Source: Undaria pinnatifida (taxonomy: Eukaryota; Sar; Phaeophyceae; Laminariales; Alariaceae). Taken from it: a DNA stretch of 64,000 bases. A program made the position numbers and the translations under genes. The DNA lies in contig JABAKD010000016.1 in assembly GCA_012845835.1 (NCBI GenBank), positions 8,694,121-8,758,120 on the forward strand, written 5' to 3'. Shown here piece after piece: positions 1 through 12,954 of the stretch (position 1 is the stretch's first letter; the number at the start of each line of letters is the position of its first letter). The notes beneath the pieces are model-generated. The model searched no databases, was not told the origin of the DNA, and was given only the letters and a program-made list of their open reading frames with translations.

Positions 1-1227
1 TCTCGCATCCGCCTTCTTCTGCCTGTTAACTGTTGTCGAACCGACAGCCTTTGAAAGTTTTTTGGGATATAATATGTATAGAGATATCACTACAGTATGA
101 CCACTATTCTTAGACTCTTGCTGGTATAGCTGCTCTGGCATGTTGTGCCCCCTTCTGTGTGCTTTTGCTTCATGTACGACCGACGCACGAACAACGGGAT
201 GTATTGTGTGCGCTCCATATATATATATGATACCAGGTACGTCACAAACAATCCTCTAGTATTTAGTATTCAACATTTTCAGGCCGAAGTTTCGCCGATG
301 CTAAAGCTTTGTCTGAAACTTGAAACGGCGAGGGCCCCAGCTTGAGCTGGAGACTGCAACCCACTGCGCGACAGAGGGTTTGCCCTCGTCGCTGACCATA
401 CTGCTCGTAATCCAGCATCACATTCTGAATGCAGAGAGTCGGTACAGCAAATAGTCATACTGCGCCATTATACTCGCTCTTACTACACTTCTAACTATCG
501 ATACTGTTGAATAATATGATGAAGATATTTCATTCGTTCAGAATTCAAAACAACAACAGCATTCCGACGCAACATCGAAATTTTTTCTCCAGTATTTGGT
601 CGTGGTCTCTATTTTCGAAAAATACTAAAGAAGGACATGTATGTCAGCTGTGACGTCGACAATTTCCGTCGATACTCCTCACCTTCAACCTGTTTTGGAA
701 ATGACGACTCAGGGGTGACACCGACCTACCCAGCATGAGGTCATCTATACCCCGTAACACGCGTAAACGACGGACGGCACGTGGCTTGCGAGTGTGACGT
801 TCGACGATTTTCTTGATCTCACAGGTGAAGCATATTTTTACTTGAGGCCTAAACACACCTTGATAGTAAATCTTTAGAGGGGCTTTCGCCGTGGCGCCCA
901 AAGTCGACCACCCGACCCGAACCCTATTCCAAACCCTTACGCTATGGGAGGACCTGCGCTTGGATGCCGTGGCTCGTGAAGGCTCTAGGTTGACTTGGCA
1001 GGCTCGGATGTTGGGCTTGAAAATACTCTAGGTTGATTCGGCCTGCTCGGGATGCTGTGGCTCGGCAAGACGCTAGGTTGTTGAGCCGCTGATAAAATAG
1101 CCCTTAGCCAGCTAGAATGCGTGAATAACTACCTTAGGAGGATTCACTATCCACACGAATCTGCTACTGTTTTACTTTGTACCAACAAGCGTTTCATTAT
1201 TGTCCGGTGATCACGTGACGTCTTGCA
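1..1227. other. no gene recognised
   Basis: I see no supported coding region, RNA gene or element here. The one clear landmark is a TACCAGGTAC palindrome at 231-240, a member of the dispersed motif described in the findings. The short open frames have no recognisable motif. Confidence 0.5.
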
Positions 1228-3090
1228 TTGTCTATGCCATGGGGACATATTTCGGTGTCAGCCGTAGATCGTGGGTTAATTGCGGGCGGAGCAGCTTGGC
1301 AAGCGGCTGTCGTGTGTATGTGGGTATTTTGTCCACTTTTTGACGAAACACTTGCATTGCCTACTGATTGCAAACGCTACGATTACGTGCGATCGATGCA
1401 TTTACCCAAGGTGCGGCTGCCCACAGTATTGGCCCAGGACCTTCGGGACATCATGGACATATCGTTGCTCCTGTTAATAGGCTACGACAGCTGCCCCGAG
1501 CGGGTAATCCCCGCCAACGAAAAAGGGCTCGACAAGGTTGCTACGACGCCATTCCACGCGGAAGAAAACGCGCTCATCACCCCGACCGCCTTAGCGACCG
1601 GCGGAATGTCGGGCTCTGTGCCACTGGTCGTGACGCATCTCCTCGGACAGCCCGAGCCATGTACCGGCCGGTGGAAGTTTGTGACGCACTCGACATCGTG
1701 GGCAAGCTGCGACCGGCCGGCTCGATTCCTCGAGCGTTCCCATGCGTGCTATCACCCAGAGTATCTGATAGCAAGCGCCTCGCACCGGGAAAATAATAGG
1801 CACAAACTCCTGGCGTGGTTGACCAACCCAACGACTACCCTGTGCTGCTCACGTTGTCAGCAGCAACACATGACTCCTCGCATTGGACGTGGGTTTTCTG
1901 GCCTATAAGCGACTCCGCGAAAACTTGGTTGCTCACATTTGCGTCCTTCCTCACGAGAGAGATACTGATAAAGCGGTGGCTGGCCTGCTCATGCACGTGC
2001 GGAGAAATCTCCTCCATGCGCGAGCATTCAAACTGCCATCAGCGAGCGCCGCCCTGAGTAGGACGCAAGTGTCTGGGATTTGCCGTCGAGCACGTGGAAT
2101 GTCACCCTTGTTGCGGTGCAACAACCTGAAACACCGGTGTGCCCGAGTCGGCCGGTTTTTCCCTGCATATCTGACGTCGAAAACTATCCGCAAAAAACGG
2201 GAACTGTCACAACAAACTCGGACAACTTCGGCCGCCGCGACCCATTGCTGTCGATTGAACGGGGCAAACATAACGCGTGCAAGAATTTGTTAAACAGTGA
2301 AACTGCTTCAAGGACGAACGAAAACTATCATGCTACCCAAAGCATGGGTGGTCGTGTAACCACAACCGCCCCAGCGCACGGCGAAAGGAGGCCACAAGGC
2401 TGGTTGGAGCAAGATTGGGACGAATATCCAATGCCCCGTGAACCTATCTCCGGTAGCATAGCACCTTTCGGGCCCGACGTGCCGCGAATCGTCTGGCGAT
2501 AAATTGCGGCCGAGCTGACCCTGCGGGGCCGCGGACCTTCGCTGATTAGCATTTCAACCTTCGTGCTAGAGCAGTGAACGCGGTGTGCGCGGCCGGTATA
2601 CATCTAAGGAAACACCCGCCGAGGAAACTCGTCGGTCGGATGGAGGGACGACCCCTTGTTGGCTTTTATCAATGGCTTACCAGCGCTACCCCATCGCAAG
2701 GGTGCACGAGCTTCGTTTCACGAGATAAGGGGACAAATACAATCGTGCTCACGCCTAGTGGCAGCGCAAACTCCCTGGGAGAAATGCCGTCCACCTGGGC
2801 CCGGATCCTATCTGGGGGCATCTCCCGGGAGCCAGTGGAGAGGCCCAGCCATAGGCTTACTTACTGCCGTATACAGGGTTCGCTTAGCAGACAGCGTGCC
2901 TCGGCGGCGCATATGCGGGTTTCGTCTGCGTCAGCGTTCCGTTGTCAAGAGGATGGGCGATTCGGGATTAGTATGCGTCGATCAGTGCCCACTTCTTTTG
3001 GAAGGGACACGGATATTGAGCAAGCCGAAGTTGCACGCGAAGAGTTATCCCACGGTGTGCGTTTTTTTTTTTTGCCATATGGTGTTCATG
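1228..3090 (+). other. unassigned coding-like, frame-hopping sequence
   Basis: Successive moderate open frames on the + strand (1228-1908, 1883-2293, 2080-2502, 2656-3162) follow one another in different frames. That is the usual look of an old coding sequence broken by indels. GC content is higher than in the flanks. I recognise no domain: there is no RT, integrase, transposase DDE or zinc knuckle that I can defend. It could be a decayed transposon or a pseudogene. Chance GC-driven open frames are also possible. Confidence 0.25.
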
Positions 3091-3096
3091 TGGGCA

Positions 3097-3277
3097 TCTG
3101 ATTGGTTGACCTCCTCAAGCGAGGAACCACCGGTTATTCTGATGTTTTTACGAACATATTAGCTGGAGAACTACGTACCGCATAGAAGTGTTGGTCGGAT
3201 TGCGCAAGCGAACGCCTCCGAAGTCTTGTTTCGCGTCGTAAGATGTTGAGCTCCTCCCGTTTAGGAGCTCAGAAACT
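3097..3277 (+). repeat. foldback-ended repeat family P, copy 1
   Basis: This block of about 180 bp starts with TTGACCTCCTCAAGCGAGG and ends with GAGCTCCTCCCGTTTAGGAGCTC, so each end is itself an imperfect hairpin. Related blocks lie at 38,114-38,290 (inverted) and 43,658-43,833 (direct). The shared layout is two terminal hairpins around a diverged middle containing GCGAACG...TTCGAAG-like stretches. It is probably a small non-autonomous DNA element. No clear target duplication is visible. Confidence 0.6.
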
Positions 3278-4399
3278 TCCGCTGCACCATTACCGTGAGA
3301 TGACTCCGAAGGTAAAGCGGGGAAATTCACCTACCACAGGGGTCATAGCGACATTCGAGGCAAACCGCGGAGCCAATTTGAACGGTGGAAAACCCATCGC
3401 CTGCGTGTTGCGCAAGCGCCCCCATGTGCCGCTAGCCCCGAAACACCCTGCTTTGTTGTTCTCTCCTTGCTCGCCGTTGCTCCTGTGCGCCCAACGCAGT
3501 CCTCGAATACTCAAGGGAAACGATGGATATCTGTACTAGATTCGTGCTTGTTTTGCAGTAGCACCGATGTCTTGCCCCTGCAGAAACGGAATTGGAAGAA
3601 GCGAAAGGAGAAAGACAGCTCACCATTAGCCGTCTTGTGTCTGGATGACAGCTATGACGAGCTAAACTGGTACCTGGATGTCCTTGAATCCTCCGCCGTC
3701 TGTTACTTACAGACTTTTCTCGCCGGTCTTACCGTTCTTGTAGTTTTAAGCAGATATGCAAAGTAGAGCTCGAACACACAATCGAAAATCCTAGTCTCCG
3801 CAGAGCACGTCATTTATGCAAGGAGTTAACGGGTAAACTTCGAACTACAGTCAGTTACAATAGGTGTTTTTTTCGTACTAATTAATGTACATAATGTAAT
3901 CCTTGCTATCAAAACAGGCTCCAATAATTATGCGGAGCAGAGGGGAAAAGTAAAGAAATCACCGTATGAATACCTAGTACGTACCCTGGCATCAGATGAA
4001 TAAATTATACCAGGTGCGACTTGAAGGAAATATCGAAAAAACAATAAGGAAAAAAAATAAGAGAATGCCTTGGTAAAATCAAAAACAACTCAGCTGTCAT
4101 AGCGCGATGTCTCGAACTCTTCGGTCTGCCGCAGGTTCCTAGAAGCGGGTCTGCCGTTAGACCCTACCGGGAATAGGGAAAACCCAACGAAAGCTACACG
4201 TGAGGAAAAAACGAAGCGATCAACGAAAACACAAAGAAAACAGCAATGAGCAACGGCGGCCGGTAAGCGTGCCACATGATCATTGAGGAGAAAAGACAAG
4301 AGCAAGTATGAAACCCTACGCTAGCTACTGATTACGGCCCGGCGTGGTGCAAATCACGACGACGACAGCCAGAGCTGGGTTGCAGACGTTTTGTTTGCA
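3278..4399. other. no gene recognised; A-rich stretch
   Basis: No supported gene. From about 3,780 to 4,090 the + strand is A-rich and gene-poor, and precedes the 3' end of the minus-strand LINE. Confidence 0.45.
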
Positions 4400-6660
4400 A
4401 GGTGCCCCGCACGCCCCGCCCCCGCGCATTGTTGTCGATGGCCTGTTGTCGCTGCAACCTTCACGGGTTGTACTACGGTTCTGCTCCCGTCCCGGTCATG
4501 CCATCTCCGCATGAAGTCCTCGGCTCCGCCCTCGACCCGCCTGCACCATCTGCCAGACAACGCGCGCACTCGCCAGTGAGGTCGCTATCTCCGCTGACAA
4601 TCCCGTCCTCGCGCGCAAACTCGATGGTTTGTTTGCATTCCTCGCGGACGGAAATGATAGTGAACGACACCTTCCCCACGCCTTTCGCTTGCATGCGCTT
4701 GATCCCCGTCCTGGCCCCCGAGACCGCAACCACGGACGTCGCGCACGCATACATGATTACGGTCATCATCCTCTGCAGTCCTCCTGTGACCGCGTTGCAT
4801 TCCCTCGTCGACAGCGTACATCACTCTCTAAAACTTCTTAGCCTCTTCCTTCTCATCCTCCTGCGCGTTGAACTTGTCGGCCAGCGTCTTGTCCCGTTTC
4901 CCCTCTTCCTCAATATATTCCGTTGGATTTGCACAATCTAGTCTATGACGAACCCATCAGCGACGAGCAAACATTTCTCGGAGACGCGCAGCACCACCGT
5001 CACAAACGAGTTGAACATAACTGTCGTGGTCGCTCGCTCTCGCCGAAGGCCCTGCTCCACGTACACATATCCGACCACTCGCCACAATCAAGCCGCATAG
5101 ATGCTCGTATGTCGTCGTGGAATCATCGGGTGACCGCGAGATTTCTTGGTGGCACGCTGAAGCGGGGTAGAGCAGTCCACAGGAGGGTTCGGCCAACAAA
5201 TCCTATGCTTTGGTGAGGTCGATGAAGCACATGTGCAGTGCAGGAGGGTGTCCTTCCTGGCGGGCTCCTGCAAGTGTGGTACCACAGACATCGTACCGAT
5301 CGTCGATTGCCGACGTCTGCCACCACAGCATTTCTCCGGCAAGATGCCTTCCTGTTCGCATGGGTCACTGGGGCTGTCCATGATGACTTTGGGGAGCATT
5401 TCGCCGGTGTGCGCTACGAGGGAGATGCCTCGATAGTTACGACACTCCGTCCCTTATTTTATATTGTGCACCACCTTGATCGTGGCATCCTTCCATTGTT
5501 GCGGTACACCCGCTCCCTTCCATACAGCTTCGACGGTCTCGCATGATTTCTCCGGGGTTGCCGGGTCTCCTTCAATAATCATCATTACCGTCGATAGTTC
5601 AATCGGGAGGCCATCAGGCCCCAGCTCTTTTACAGTTCGCCATTGCACTCCTGTATCTACTTCATACCCGGACGGGATATCACCCAGTGGCCTGCACGGG
5701 GGGCAAACGTGGACTTCATCCTTACTAGTCAAGTACAGGGCCGGTGTCTCGGCGTTGAGCAGTTTATGACACCACCTTACCCAGCGCTCCCGGATGGGGC
5801 CTTCCTCCCACAGTAATCTAGTACGCGGACAGCGTGCGCCTCACGCTACCCCTCTTGAAGTCGTTCGCGAGCACTCCTTGTCACCCTCGTCGTATCGCCC
5901 TTGATGTACGGCGAAGGAAGCGCCATCGTCCATTCCACATTCATCCCATTGAGATGCTCCTGGAAGCCAAACTGTGCACCTTCTTGAATATGCTCTTCGA
6001 GTTGGCTGGCGTAGTCTCCGAAGAACCTCCGCACAGCTGCCAGCCTTGCGTTTTTGAGCTACTTGGCGGCCACCATCAAGTTTTTTCGCAGAACACGATC
6101 GTCCGAGCAGCACGTTGCCGGTTCCCAGCGTCTTCCCCCGTCTGTCGTTTCGAGTACGTCTTCGCGTTTGCCTCCTCGGTTACACAGTAACTTATCGGCC
6201 TTGCTTGCGCGTGAAAGACGGTGTTTCTTCGCTGCGGTCAACGGCAGGGCTTCGGGTAACGCCCATGTCATCGAAGCAGGTTTTGGTGGGAACAGACGTG
6301 AATATGGCGATGATGTTGTTTTCGCATCCTGCTGGAAGGTTCGGGTCTCCCACCAACCGTCAAAGGTCAGTAGCCCGTCTGTCCTCTGCTTACTCCTTCC
6401 GGTGAATCGGCGTAAAGCCATGCAAGAGGCAGATACGTATGGAAATGACATTCTGGTCCGACTCGTGCCGTTCCTCGGGTGGACGTCACACTCTTGACAT
6501 TGCAAAAAAGGCGTCTAGTTACCGCCGTGTCAGAACGTAATTCAGCCGGTACCGGTCCTTCCCGCGGTTTGTACTTGAAAGCGTGTACGAGACTCCTCGT
6601 GTGGTTGCGGTGAAGCACGCGTCGAGGAGCGCCAGCCGCCAGCTTGTTGTCAGTTGCATG
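4400..6660 (-). mobile_element. LINE A, degenerate endonuclease-RT non-LTR retrotransposon
   Basis: Read on the minus strand, the fragments fall in the order of a LINE ORF2. An endonuclease-like piece (DRYRLNYVLTRR, near 6,560-6,520) comes first. A long in-frame stretch at 5,820-5,454 follows, reading LLWEEGPIRERWVRW, KLLNAETPALYLTSKDEV, GPDGLPIELS and VPQQWKDATIKVVH, which is typical of the segment before and at the start of the RT. RT palm pieces then appear around 5,440-5,100 (CRNYRGISLVAHTGEMLPKV) and 4,820-4,480 (MMTVI..., KVSFTI..., KQTIEF). The frame changes many times. The catalytic box near 4,820 reads YAVD where YADD is expected, so this copy cannot be active. I see no poly(A) tail or target duplication. 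Confidence 0.8.
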
Positions 6661-9617
6661 GGGCGGTAGCCTCTACGTTGTCGTTTAATGCGTCACGCCC
6701 GTATGTACCCAGCACCCTGCTGTTGGCACACCGATTCTCTCCTTTGCCGGCACGAACGTTCTCATCCTTCGGGACGAGTAGGTGAGATCCCCGCTGAGAA
6801 CCCGTGCGATTACGTTATAGAGCGCTTTTCAAAAGCGATCCTTCTCGTGGACTGGTTCAGCTTGCTTGGGGGCATAATCTACTAAACGACACACTATTGG
6901 ATATACCCTGGAGGTGGACGCGAGCTCTCATCAGCCTACTCCGATACGAGGTCGCCCTTGTCCACCCCTGCCGCGATGGATTGCCCAACAGCCAGTCCAA
7001 GCCGTGGTTCCCCTTCCCTTCGCTATTGACGCCGTCCACCCCAGAGAAAAAACAGTTGACTCGGCCGCCGCGAAACTACTATTAACATTGAATGTCCATC
7101 ACGTATTTTCTCTTGGAACGTAAAGATGTCACAATCCAACTCCTGACGTACCTTAAGGAATACCTAGCTGTAACCTATACCGTTCCTGCCGTTAAAGGCG
7201 AGTGTGCAGACGTTGAGCGTACCTACGACGAGGTGTTCTCCAACCCCGAATTTTGACCTCGCACTTACTCGTGGCTTCCATGCCTCCTCCCATGTCTCCT
7301 CTTTTTCCTAGCTGCGTAGTTCCTCCGGTCCACCCTCTCTCGCCCGGCTCGGCTTTTGCCTAAAACTCAGTTTAAGTCTTGTTGGGGGCACTAGCCCCAA
7401 CACGCTTCGGCATCCATCTACTCCTTGTCGACTTGTTTGTTTACCGCGGCTCCTTCTGGTCTTTGTTCTGCTTCCGCTGCGAGCTCCGCGCTTTCCGTGA
7501 CGGTGACACGACACTTCGTCTGTAGGCAATACCTCCGCCGGGAAAAAAAACGCTGTGGTGGTACGGGTCATCACCGTCGGCTCGGGCCGTGCCCGCGGGC
7601 TATATAATTCGGCATGCGAGCAAGGCCAGTGCTGCCTCCCTCTGTGGACTCTGGGGCGTGTTGTGGACGCCGAAGGCCAGAGCTTTGTCCTGACCGGGGA
7701 GCAGCCAAGGGAGGCAAGCGGCGAGGGGCTATAGACGGTCCTTTGTCTAGTCGCCGAGTCACTGCGTGTTTGTTGGGTGTTTGGTCCAATATGTCCCCGC
7801 CTTGGAATTATTAACCGTCTACCCTTCCTATGAAGGTCGATTCTCGACCCCTATGACACGGCGTGGCTGGATTTCTGTCTATGTACAGTTTGTCTCCGCG
7901 AGGCCGAGGCTAGCGGCGATTCTCGCCCTGATATGAAGTGGCGTGTCATACATGTCTCACTGCTGTCTATTCTCGGGCACCGTCATCACGTTACCTTCGA
8001 GCCTGAGCACGATGCACTTGTCAAGTTAACGCACAGACGTTTTCCTGCGTTTAAGATCACTTGAACGCGTATGTTCGATAGGCTCACTGCGCCATCATCC
8101 CTGTCTCCTCACGGCCCTCGGCATACGTTTTGCGTACTTGAAGAGTGGCCCCCAAGACACTGGTTTAGTTTTGAGGGCGAATCTGCTTCCTTGATTCGCA
8201 TGGATGTTTATTTCTGTGAGGTTGTGCTTGCCATTTCCCCTCTGACCTTGCCCATGATGGCATGTTCAACATCGCCCCGTCTGACACGGTACCCGATTTA
8301 ACGCCCTACAACCTGAAACTCCTTCAAAATCCACACATATCTAGCGGAAACAACCTCATGTCAGAACGACTTTGACAGAGATAGTGACATCGCGCCGTTC
8401 CCAGTGCGTTTTTATTTCAGGTGCAGGTTTGTGTTCTACCGACACAGCGCCATGTGTTGAGGTATCCGCTGTTCGTCAAGTCCACTGAACAACTTGGGGG
8501 CAAAGGTTGACTTTTCACCCGGCCGATGTCAGTCTTTCGCGCAGCAGTAGTAGCAGCAGCGGTAGTAGTAATACGAAAGGTATTTCAAACGATGCGGGAC
8601 GATTGCGCCGGAAAGACAACAGTGCTCCACAAAGGCTACATACCTGTATCAGGGCTATAGATACACCTATTTAATGGTGTGCATGACTGTTCACGTACTC
8701 AAATCGAATGAACAACATCTACCCTCGTCCAAGTCACTGAATTCTGACGATTCCTTCTCCAATTTTTCCCCGCGCGATGTCATTTGCCGACGTGTTTTTC
8801 CCCGCTGGGTTCGCTACCGTGCAGAGAGGAGGAGACTTGGGGCATGCAGTTGGGTGCCCCAAACATGTGGATGGACAATTACGCAAGAGGCTTCTTCTCC
8901 TGAGGGATAAGGTTTACCGCCACCATCGTGAGTTCAAGGCGCCTTCCTTGGTAACATAGCCCAACAGGCAACATCCTATCACAGTAACAGCTTAGAACTC
9001 GAAACGTCATGTGATGAGTATAAATTACTAATGTGTGACACTGTCTTGAGAAGCATGGCATCAAAATTGCAAGGTGTTCTGACTAGACATTAGCAACAAT
9101 GAGAACATTTTCAATATGAAAATTGCAGGTGGTGAGCAAGCGGGGGGGGGGGGACTGTTAATAGGACAGTTGTGACCGTCAAGTGGGAAGCGATTCTATT
9201 TCGTGGATACGTGCTGTTTCTGCTGAGTCATTCGCTGAGCTACCTGAAGCGAAGGGTGGATCGTGTAGTGCCCTATCAAGGGAGCTCTTACGATGTTTTC
9301 CTCCCTCCAAGCGGCGAGGTAATCGGTTCAGTTCACGGAAGGGATACTCCGTTTTCCGCGTTCGGTTCAACCCTAGGGAAAAGGTGGTTCACAAGCTGGT
9401 ATTGAACTCCCGGAGTAATGGGTTCGTAGCCTACCCCACCCATAGCAGTCTTCGCAGTATCGTAATTAGTCGAAGGATCGAAGGTACCGCTCTTCAGAAA
9501 ACCATTGCAACAAAACGCCGGCTGGTCATTATGCCGAAGGGCAGGGGCGTCTACTTGTTGTGTACCAGGTGCTCGTTTAATGGGCACAAGTAGTACGCTC
9601 ACGTTCTCTATTGCATC
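6661..9617. other. no gene recognised upstream of the polo-box gene
   Basis: No domain or RNA gene could be supported on either strand. I looked specifically for protein-kinase motifs (HRD, DFG, APE) that could supply the missing catalytic half of the polo-box gene downstream and saw none. Landmarks are a G13 run near 9,142 and a TACCAGGT site at 9,563. Confidence 0.4.
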
Positions 9618-10121
9618 TTGATATCATCTCGGGCTCTGTATCCACGTAGCTCTACGTTTTGGGGTACTTCTATTGATAGTGTAAATGTTGTCACCCGTAG
9701 TAACACATGCCGTTTTTCAACAGCATTTGCTGCGCCTGCTCCGTTGACTATAACATGCGTCTTCTACGATCGTTTTTGCGTGGTTCCCAGAACAAGCCTT
9801 CTCGTTGATCGCGCCGCTGTCGTGTCTTCGTTTTGTGTGTGCTCTTGTTCACCAGGTCGCCCTTTCCTGCTTAACACACTTGACGGACATTCGGGATCCC
9901 CACGCCCACTGAGATCACTCCCTTCCCACCCCTTCCCCGCCCCCGACCGCCCTCTACCCGAAAAAGAACGGGGAGGGCACTCCAAAGAACGAGATTCTGG
10001 CCACAAACACAACAATAAGGGACTTCGCGACCAGCTAAGTGCTACCGACGTCAATGACTTTTTGCCGGCAGCACCTTTACCGCACCCCTCGTTCCACATC
10101 ACCAGCTCAGCCACGGACATC

Positions 10122-11540
10122 ATGCACGGTGAGGTTGGGGTGCGCGCCCAGCAACAAATATCCGTCTGCGCGGACGTGACTGCCGACGGTCATCTGCCAT
10201 TGTCGCCACCGCCAATGTTGTCTGCGGTTCGGAACGCGCAAGGAACCGCTGACGCTCACTTGGAGGATTCTCCTGATGCACACAACTCTTGGACATGGAG
10301 GCCGGACGGCGCATCCGAGTGGGTGTGGGATTCCACCCCTGGTAGGCAGGGCAGAGAGAGGTTCGAGGCGGGGTCGCCGTGGGATGCACTGCGAGCAGGG
10401 CATCGGTCGCTGCAGACTTCGACGTCAGCCCGAGCCCTTGGTACCTCAGAATCATCTGGCTCCGATTCTTTCGACGGGACGCTATCGCAAAAACTGGAGA
10501 GTATCGCAACCAGCGACGATTGGGACGGGGAGCCTGGCGGGGAGCGCCCATTTTTGCGTCGCGCTTGGAGTGCACCGCGGGCATGTGCAGAAGGGGGCGC
10601 GTGGATCTCACAGGCGCCTCGAATGGACATGTTGACGAAAGTTCCCGTCGCAGGGCATTCGTCGACAACGTTCTTCCTTGACGAGGCGCTTGATGCTGAC
10701 GCTTGGGCGTCTGGGGGGGGGCGGAAGCAGCAACTACAGCAGCTGCGGAAAAGTTGTCTGACGAATACCGGTGACAGGGAGGGGAGACTTCCACCAATCC
10801 TGTTAAACCCGGCCCTTTCCGACGACTCGAGAATACACCCCCCGCGGAGCAATCATTCCAATCTCCCGGGGAATAGTTGGGCGTTTTCGCCGATGGTCTT
10901 ACGGAAAGACGACGCCGGAAGTCTGGGGCGCGCGCTAACTGAGATGCAACCAAGAGACTTAAGTTCCCGCGCACAGCAGTCGGCGGGGGCGGGGGCGGGG
11001 GCCGTGGTTGGTGGAGCAGCGGGAATGGACCCCGTCGCGGCGGTGGGCACAGCCTCGTCGGTGTGGGTCTCGCGGCACGTGGACTACTCAAGCAAATTCG
11101 GCCGACTGTTCCTCCTTACGGACGGGAGCGTCAGCATACTCTTCAACGACGACACCAAGATGGCTATTGAGCCCACCGGGGTTGCATTCGACTACGTGGA
11201 GCACTCGGTCGTCCGTAGGTCTCGACAAGGAGTGGAGCTGGCGGCGACGCGAGGTCGGGGTCAGGGTTGCGGCAGTTCAGGGCTGCGGTGTTTGAAAATG
11301 AGGTACACGGTAGATTTTTTCCCGTTTTTCCTCAAGAAGAAGGTGCAAATCTTGAGACACTGTCGAGACCGGATGTTTCCAGAAGGAAGCCAGTTGGTAA
11401 CCGGACAGGCACCGGTGGCGAGCGGGCAAGGGGGACTCGAACTGGGCGGTGGGCTCACCGAACGACCAATAACTTTCGTCGAAAGGTGGCAGAGATCGAG
11501 CAGAACGTTCTGTTTTCGGCTGAGTGATCAAAGTGTGCAG
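10122..11540 (+). CDS. polo-box domain protein, large exon (polo box 1 and start of polo box 2)
   Basis: The exon ends in a polo-box region like the C-terminal half of Polo-like kinases, a phosphopeptide-binding module that targets the kinase to centrosomes, kinetochores or basal bodies. Counted from the ATG at 10,122, the first box begins near residue 315 with VWVSRHVDYSSKFGRLF, continues with DGSVSILFNDDTKMAI and FDYVEHS, and closes with FLKKKVQILRHCRDRMF. The start of box 2 follows (FVERWQRSSRTFCFRLSDQS, about 452-473) and runs exactly to a CAG|GTGAGA donor at 11,540. The first 300 residues are Ser/Pro/Gly-rich without a fold. The frame stays open upstream to 9,618 without an ATG, so the true start may lie in an earlier exon. 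No kinase domain is visible in the window. A small basic Gly/Arg-rich insertion interrupts box 1. Confidence 0.8.
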
Positions 11541-12841
11541 GTGAGAGCCTTTTTATGTACGCCCGGTCGACGCTTCCGTTAGCGATAGTTCGAGAATGTT
11601 TCGCCTGTTGCAGGCATCTTGAGCTACTTATACCCTACAGACGCCATCTTGTGTGCAAAGGGACGGCAAGGACGATGGGCGAATTACGTCTCCCACCAGG
11701 CTGTTAGATGTGGGCACATGCGAACCAAACCGTATTGAGCGTGTTCACACCGGTGTGGCTGATTTTCGAAGTCACCGTCGCGTGTCAATAACTCCTTTCG
11801 AACAGTACCAACGACCAATGTTGCTACGGTAGGGGAGGTCCCTTTTGGGGGTCTTTCGTTGTACAGTGGCCTAGGGTCACTCGCGCTAGTGGCCCCCCTG
11901 TTGTTCCTTGCAACCATAGGCTTTCGTGCTGATTCAATTTTGCCGATATGAACCTCCAACGGGGGAGTTGGCTACGCTGCACCAAGCAAACCGCCTCAAG
12001 TATTTTCGTCAGTGCGGCACAGAGTCACTCGTGGTACGTATTAATAGTGACTCAAACCTGGTGAAAAATGGGGTATTAGCAAGTATTAACATCCCCCCTA
12101 CCGTCCCCTGGCCTTGGTGTAACACTGTTGGGGACAAACTGCTTACAATTGGTGCGTGAAAAAAACACGCAGGCTCATAAGGGTTAGTTAGGTGGCTCAG
12201 TGCAGATATATGTTTTGAGCAACGGGCCGGACTTGAGCTCCGGCGCGCGTGTCGATCGCTCTCGATGAAGGAGGTTCGTCAAGGAAGCTGTACCCGTTTC
12301 GCACTATATAGACGCCTTGAACACTAACCCTGTCGTAATTTCTACTCATACGCTTTCCCAGCCATGCAAAAATCCGCTTGGACAGGCTCCGCTTGGACAG
12401 GTTGTCCCCAATTTACGAAGCATGTCGTGTGCGGGTGCCTTCAATGAAGATTTTTTCAACGCCGCCCCAAGGGGTCGGGAATGGTTGTTACCTCATGGCG
12501 AAAAGTATGAGCACACCGCCAAGTCGATTTCGGGCCCGCGACCGCATTCGACAATCTAGTGATACAAGTAGAAGCACAGAACACCACAAATATGGCTTTA
12601 GTCTGCCTCACAGTTTCGAAGGACTTACATATCGGGATGTTTCGGAGCTACCAAAGCAGTTGACTTCCAAGGTATTGTAAGTTGGGTACTCCCAAGAAGA
12701 TGGAAGCCTTCCATTCTCCCAGCAGTCGATCTCAAGGGGGGCTGACCCTCCTCAAACATACGCTGTGACGTCTAGCCCTCCGCATCACTGCATCCGTTTG
12801 ACACGACCGAGTCGGCCTTGTTTTGCTGTTTTTTCGATCAG
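11541..12841 (+). other. intron 1 of the polo-box gene
   Basis: Phase-0 intron of 1,301 bp with GTGAGA donor and TTTTTTCGATCAG acceptor. It joins box 2 strand 1 (LSDQSVQ) to VVYGDGTEMLL, which matches the usual continuity of a polo box. It contains a dispersed repeat at about 11,870-12,110. Confidence 0.65.
11870..12110 (+). repeat. dispersed repeat family R, copy 1
   Basis: The block shares TCACTCGCG...CCCCCCTGTT, TTTTGCCGATATGAACC, GCGGCACAGAGTCACTCGTG and GGTACGTATTAATAGTG with the block at 45,365-45,610, in the same order and orientation and with small indels. Both copies end in a run of C after TATTAACA. Its class is unknown. It lies inside intron 1 of the polo-box gene. Confidence 0.65.
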
Positions 12842-12954
12842 GTGGTATATGGTGATGGTACTGAGATGTTGCTGTCGCGCGACCGCCGCGTGGTCACTTT
12901 CGTCGGCACGGACAGAAGGCGAGAAACTTTGCCGCTGCACATGGCCAAGAAACG
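12842..12954 (+). CDS. polo-box protein, exon 2 (rest of polo box 2)
   Basis: Between a CAG acceptor and a CG|GTGAGC donor, the 113-nt exon encodes VVYGDGTEMLLSRDRR and VVTFVGTDRRRETLPLHMAK. This fits the second to sixth strands of a polo box, which usually read like FxDHTKLIL then xVTYID. The incoming intron is phase 0 and the outgoing one phase 2. Without this exon the gene would end mid-domain, so I consider it part of the same gene. The basic, DRRR-rich loop is unusual. Confidence 0.7.

Noticed and set aside
10120..11091. 323-codon minus-strand open frame
   Set aside because: Lies antisense to the polo-box exon; Pro/Arg-rich content follows from the GC-rich coding strand.
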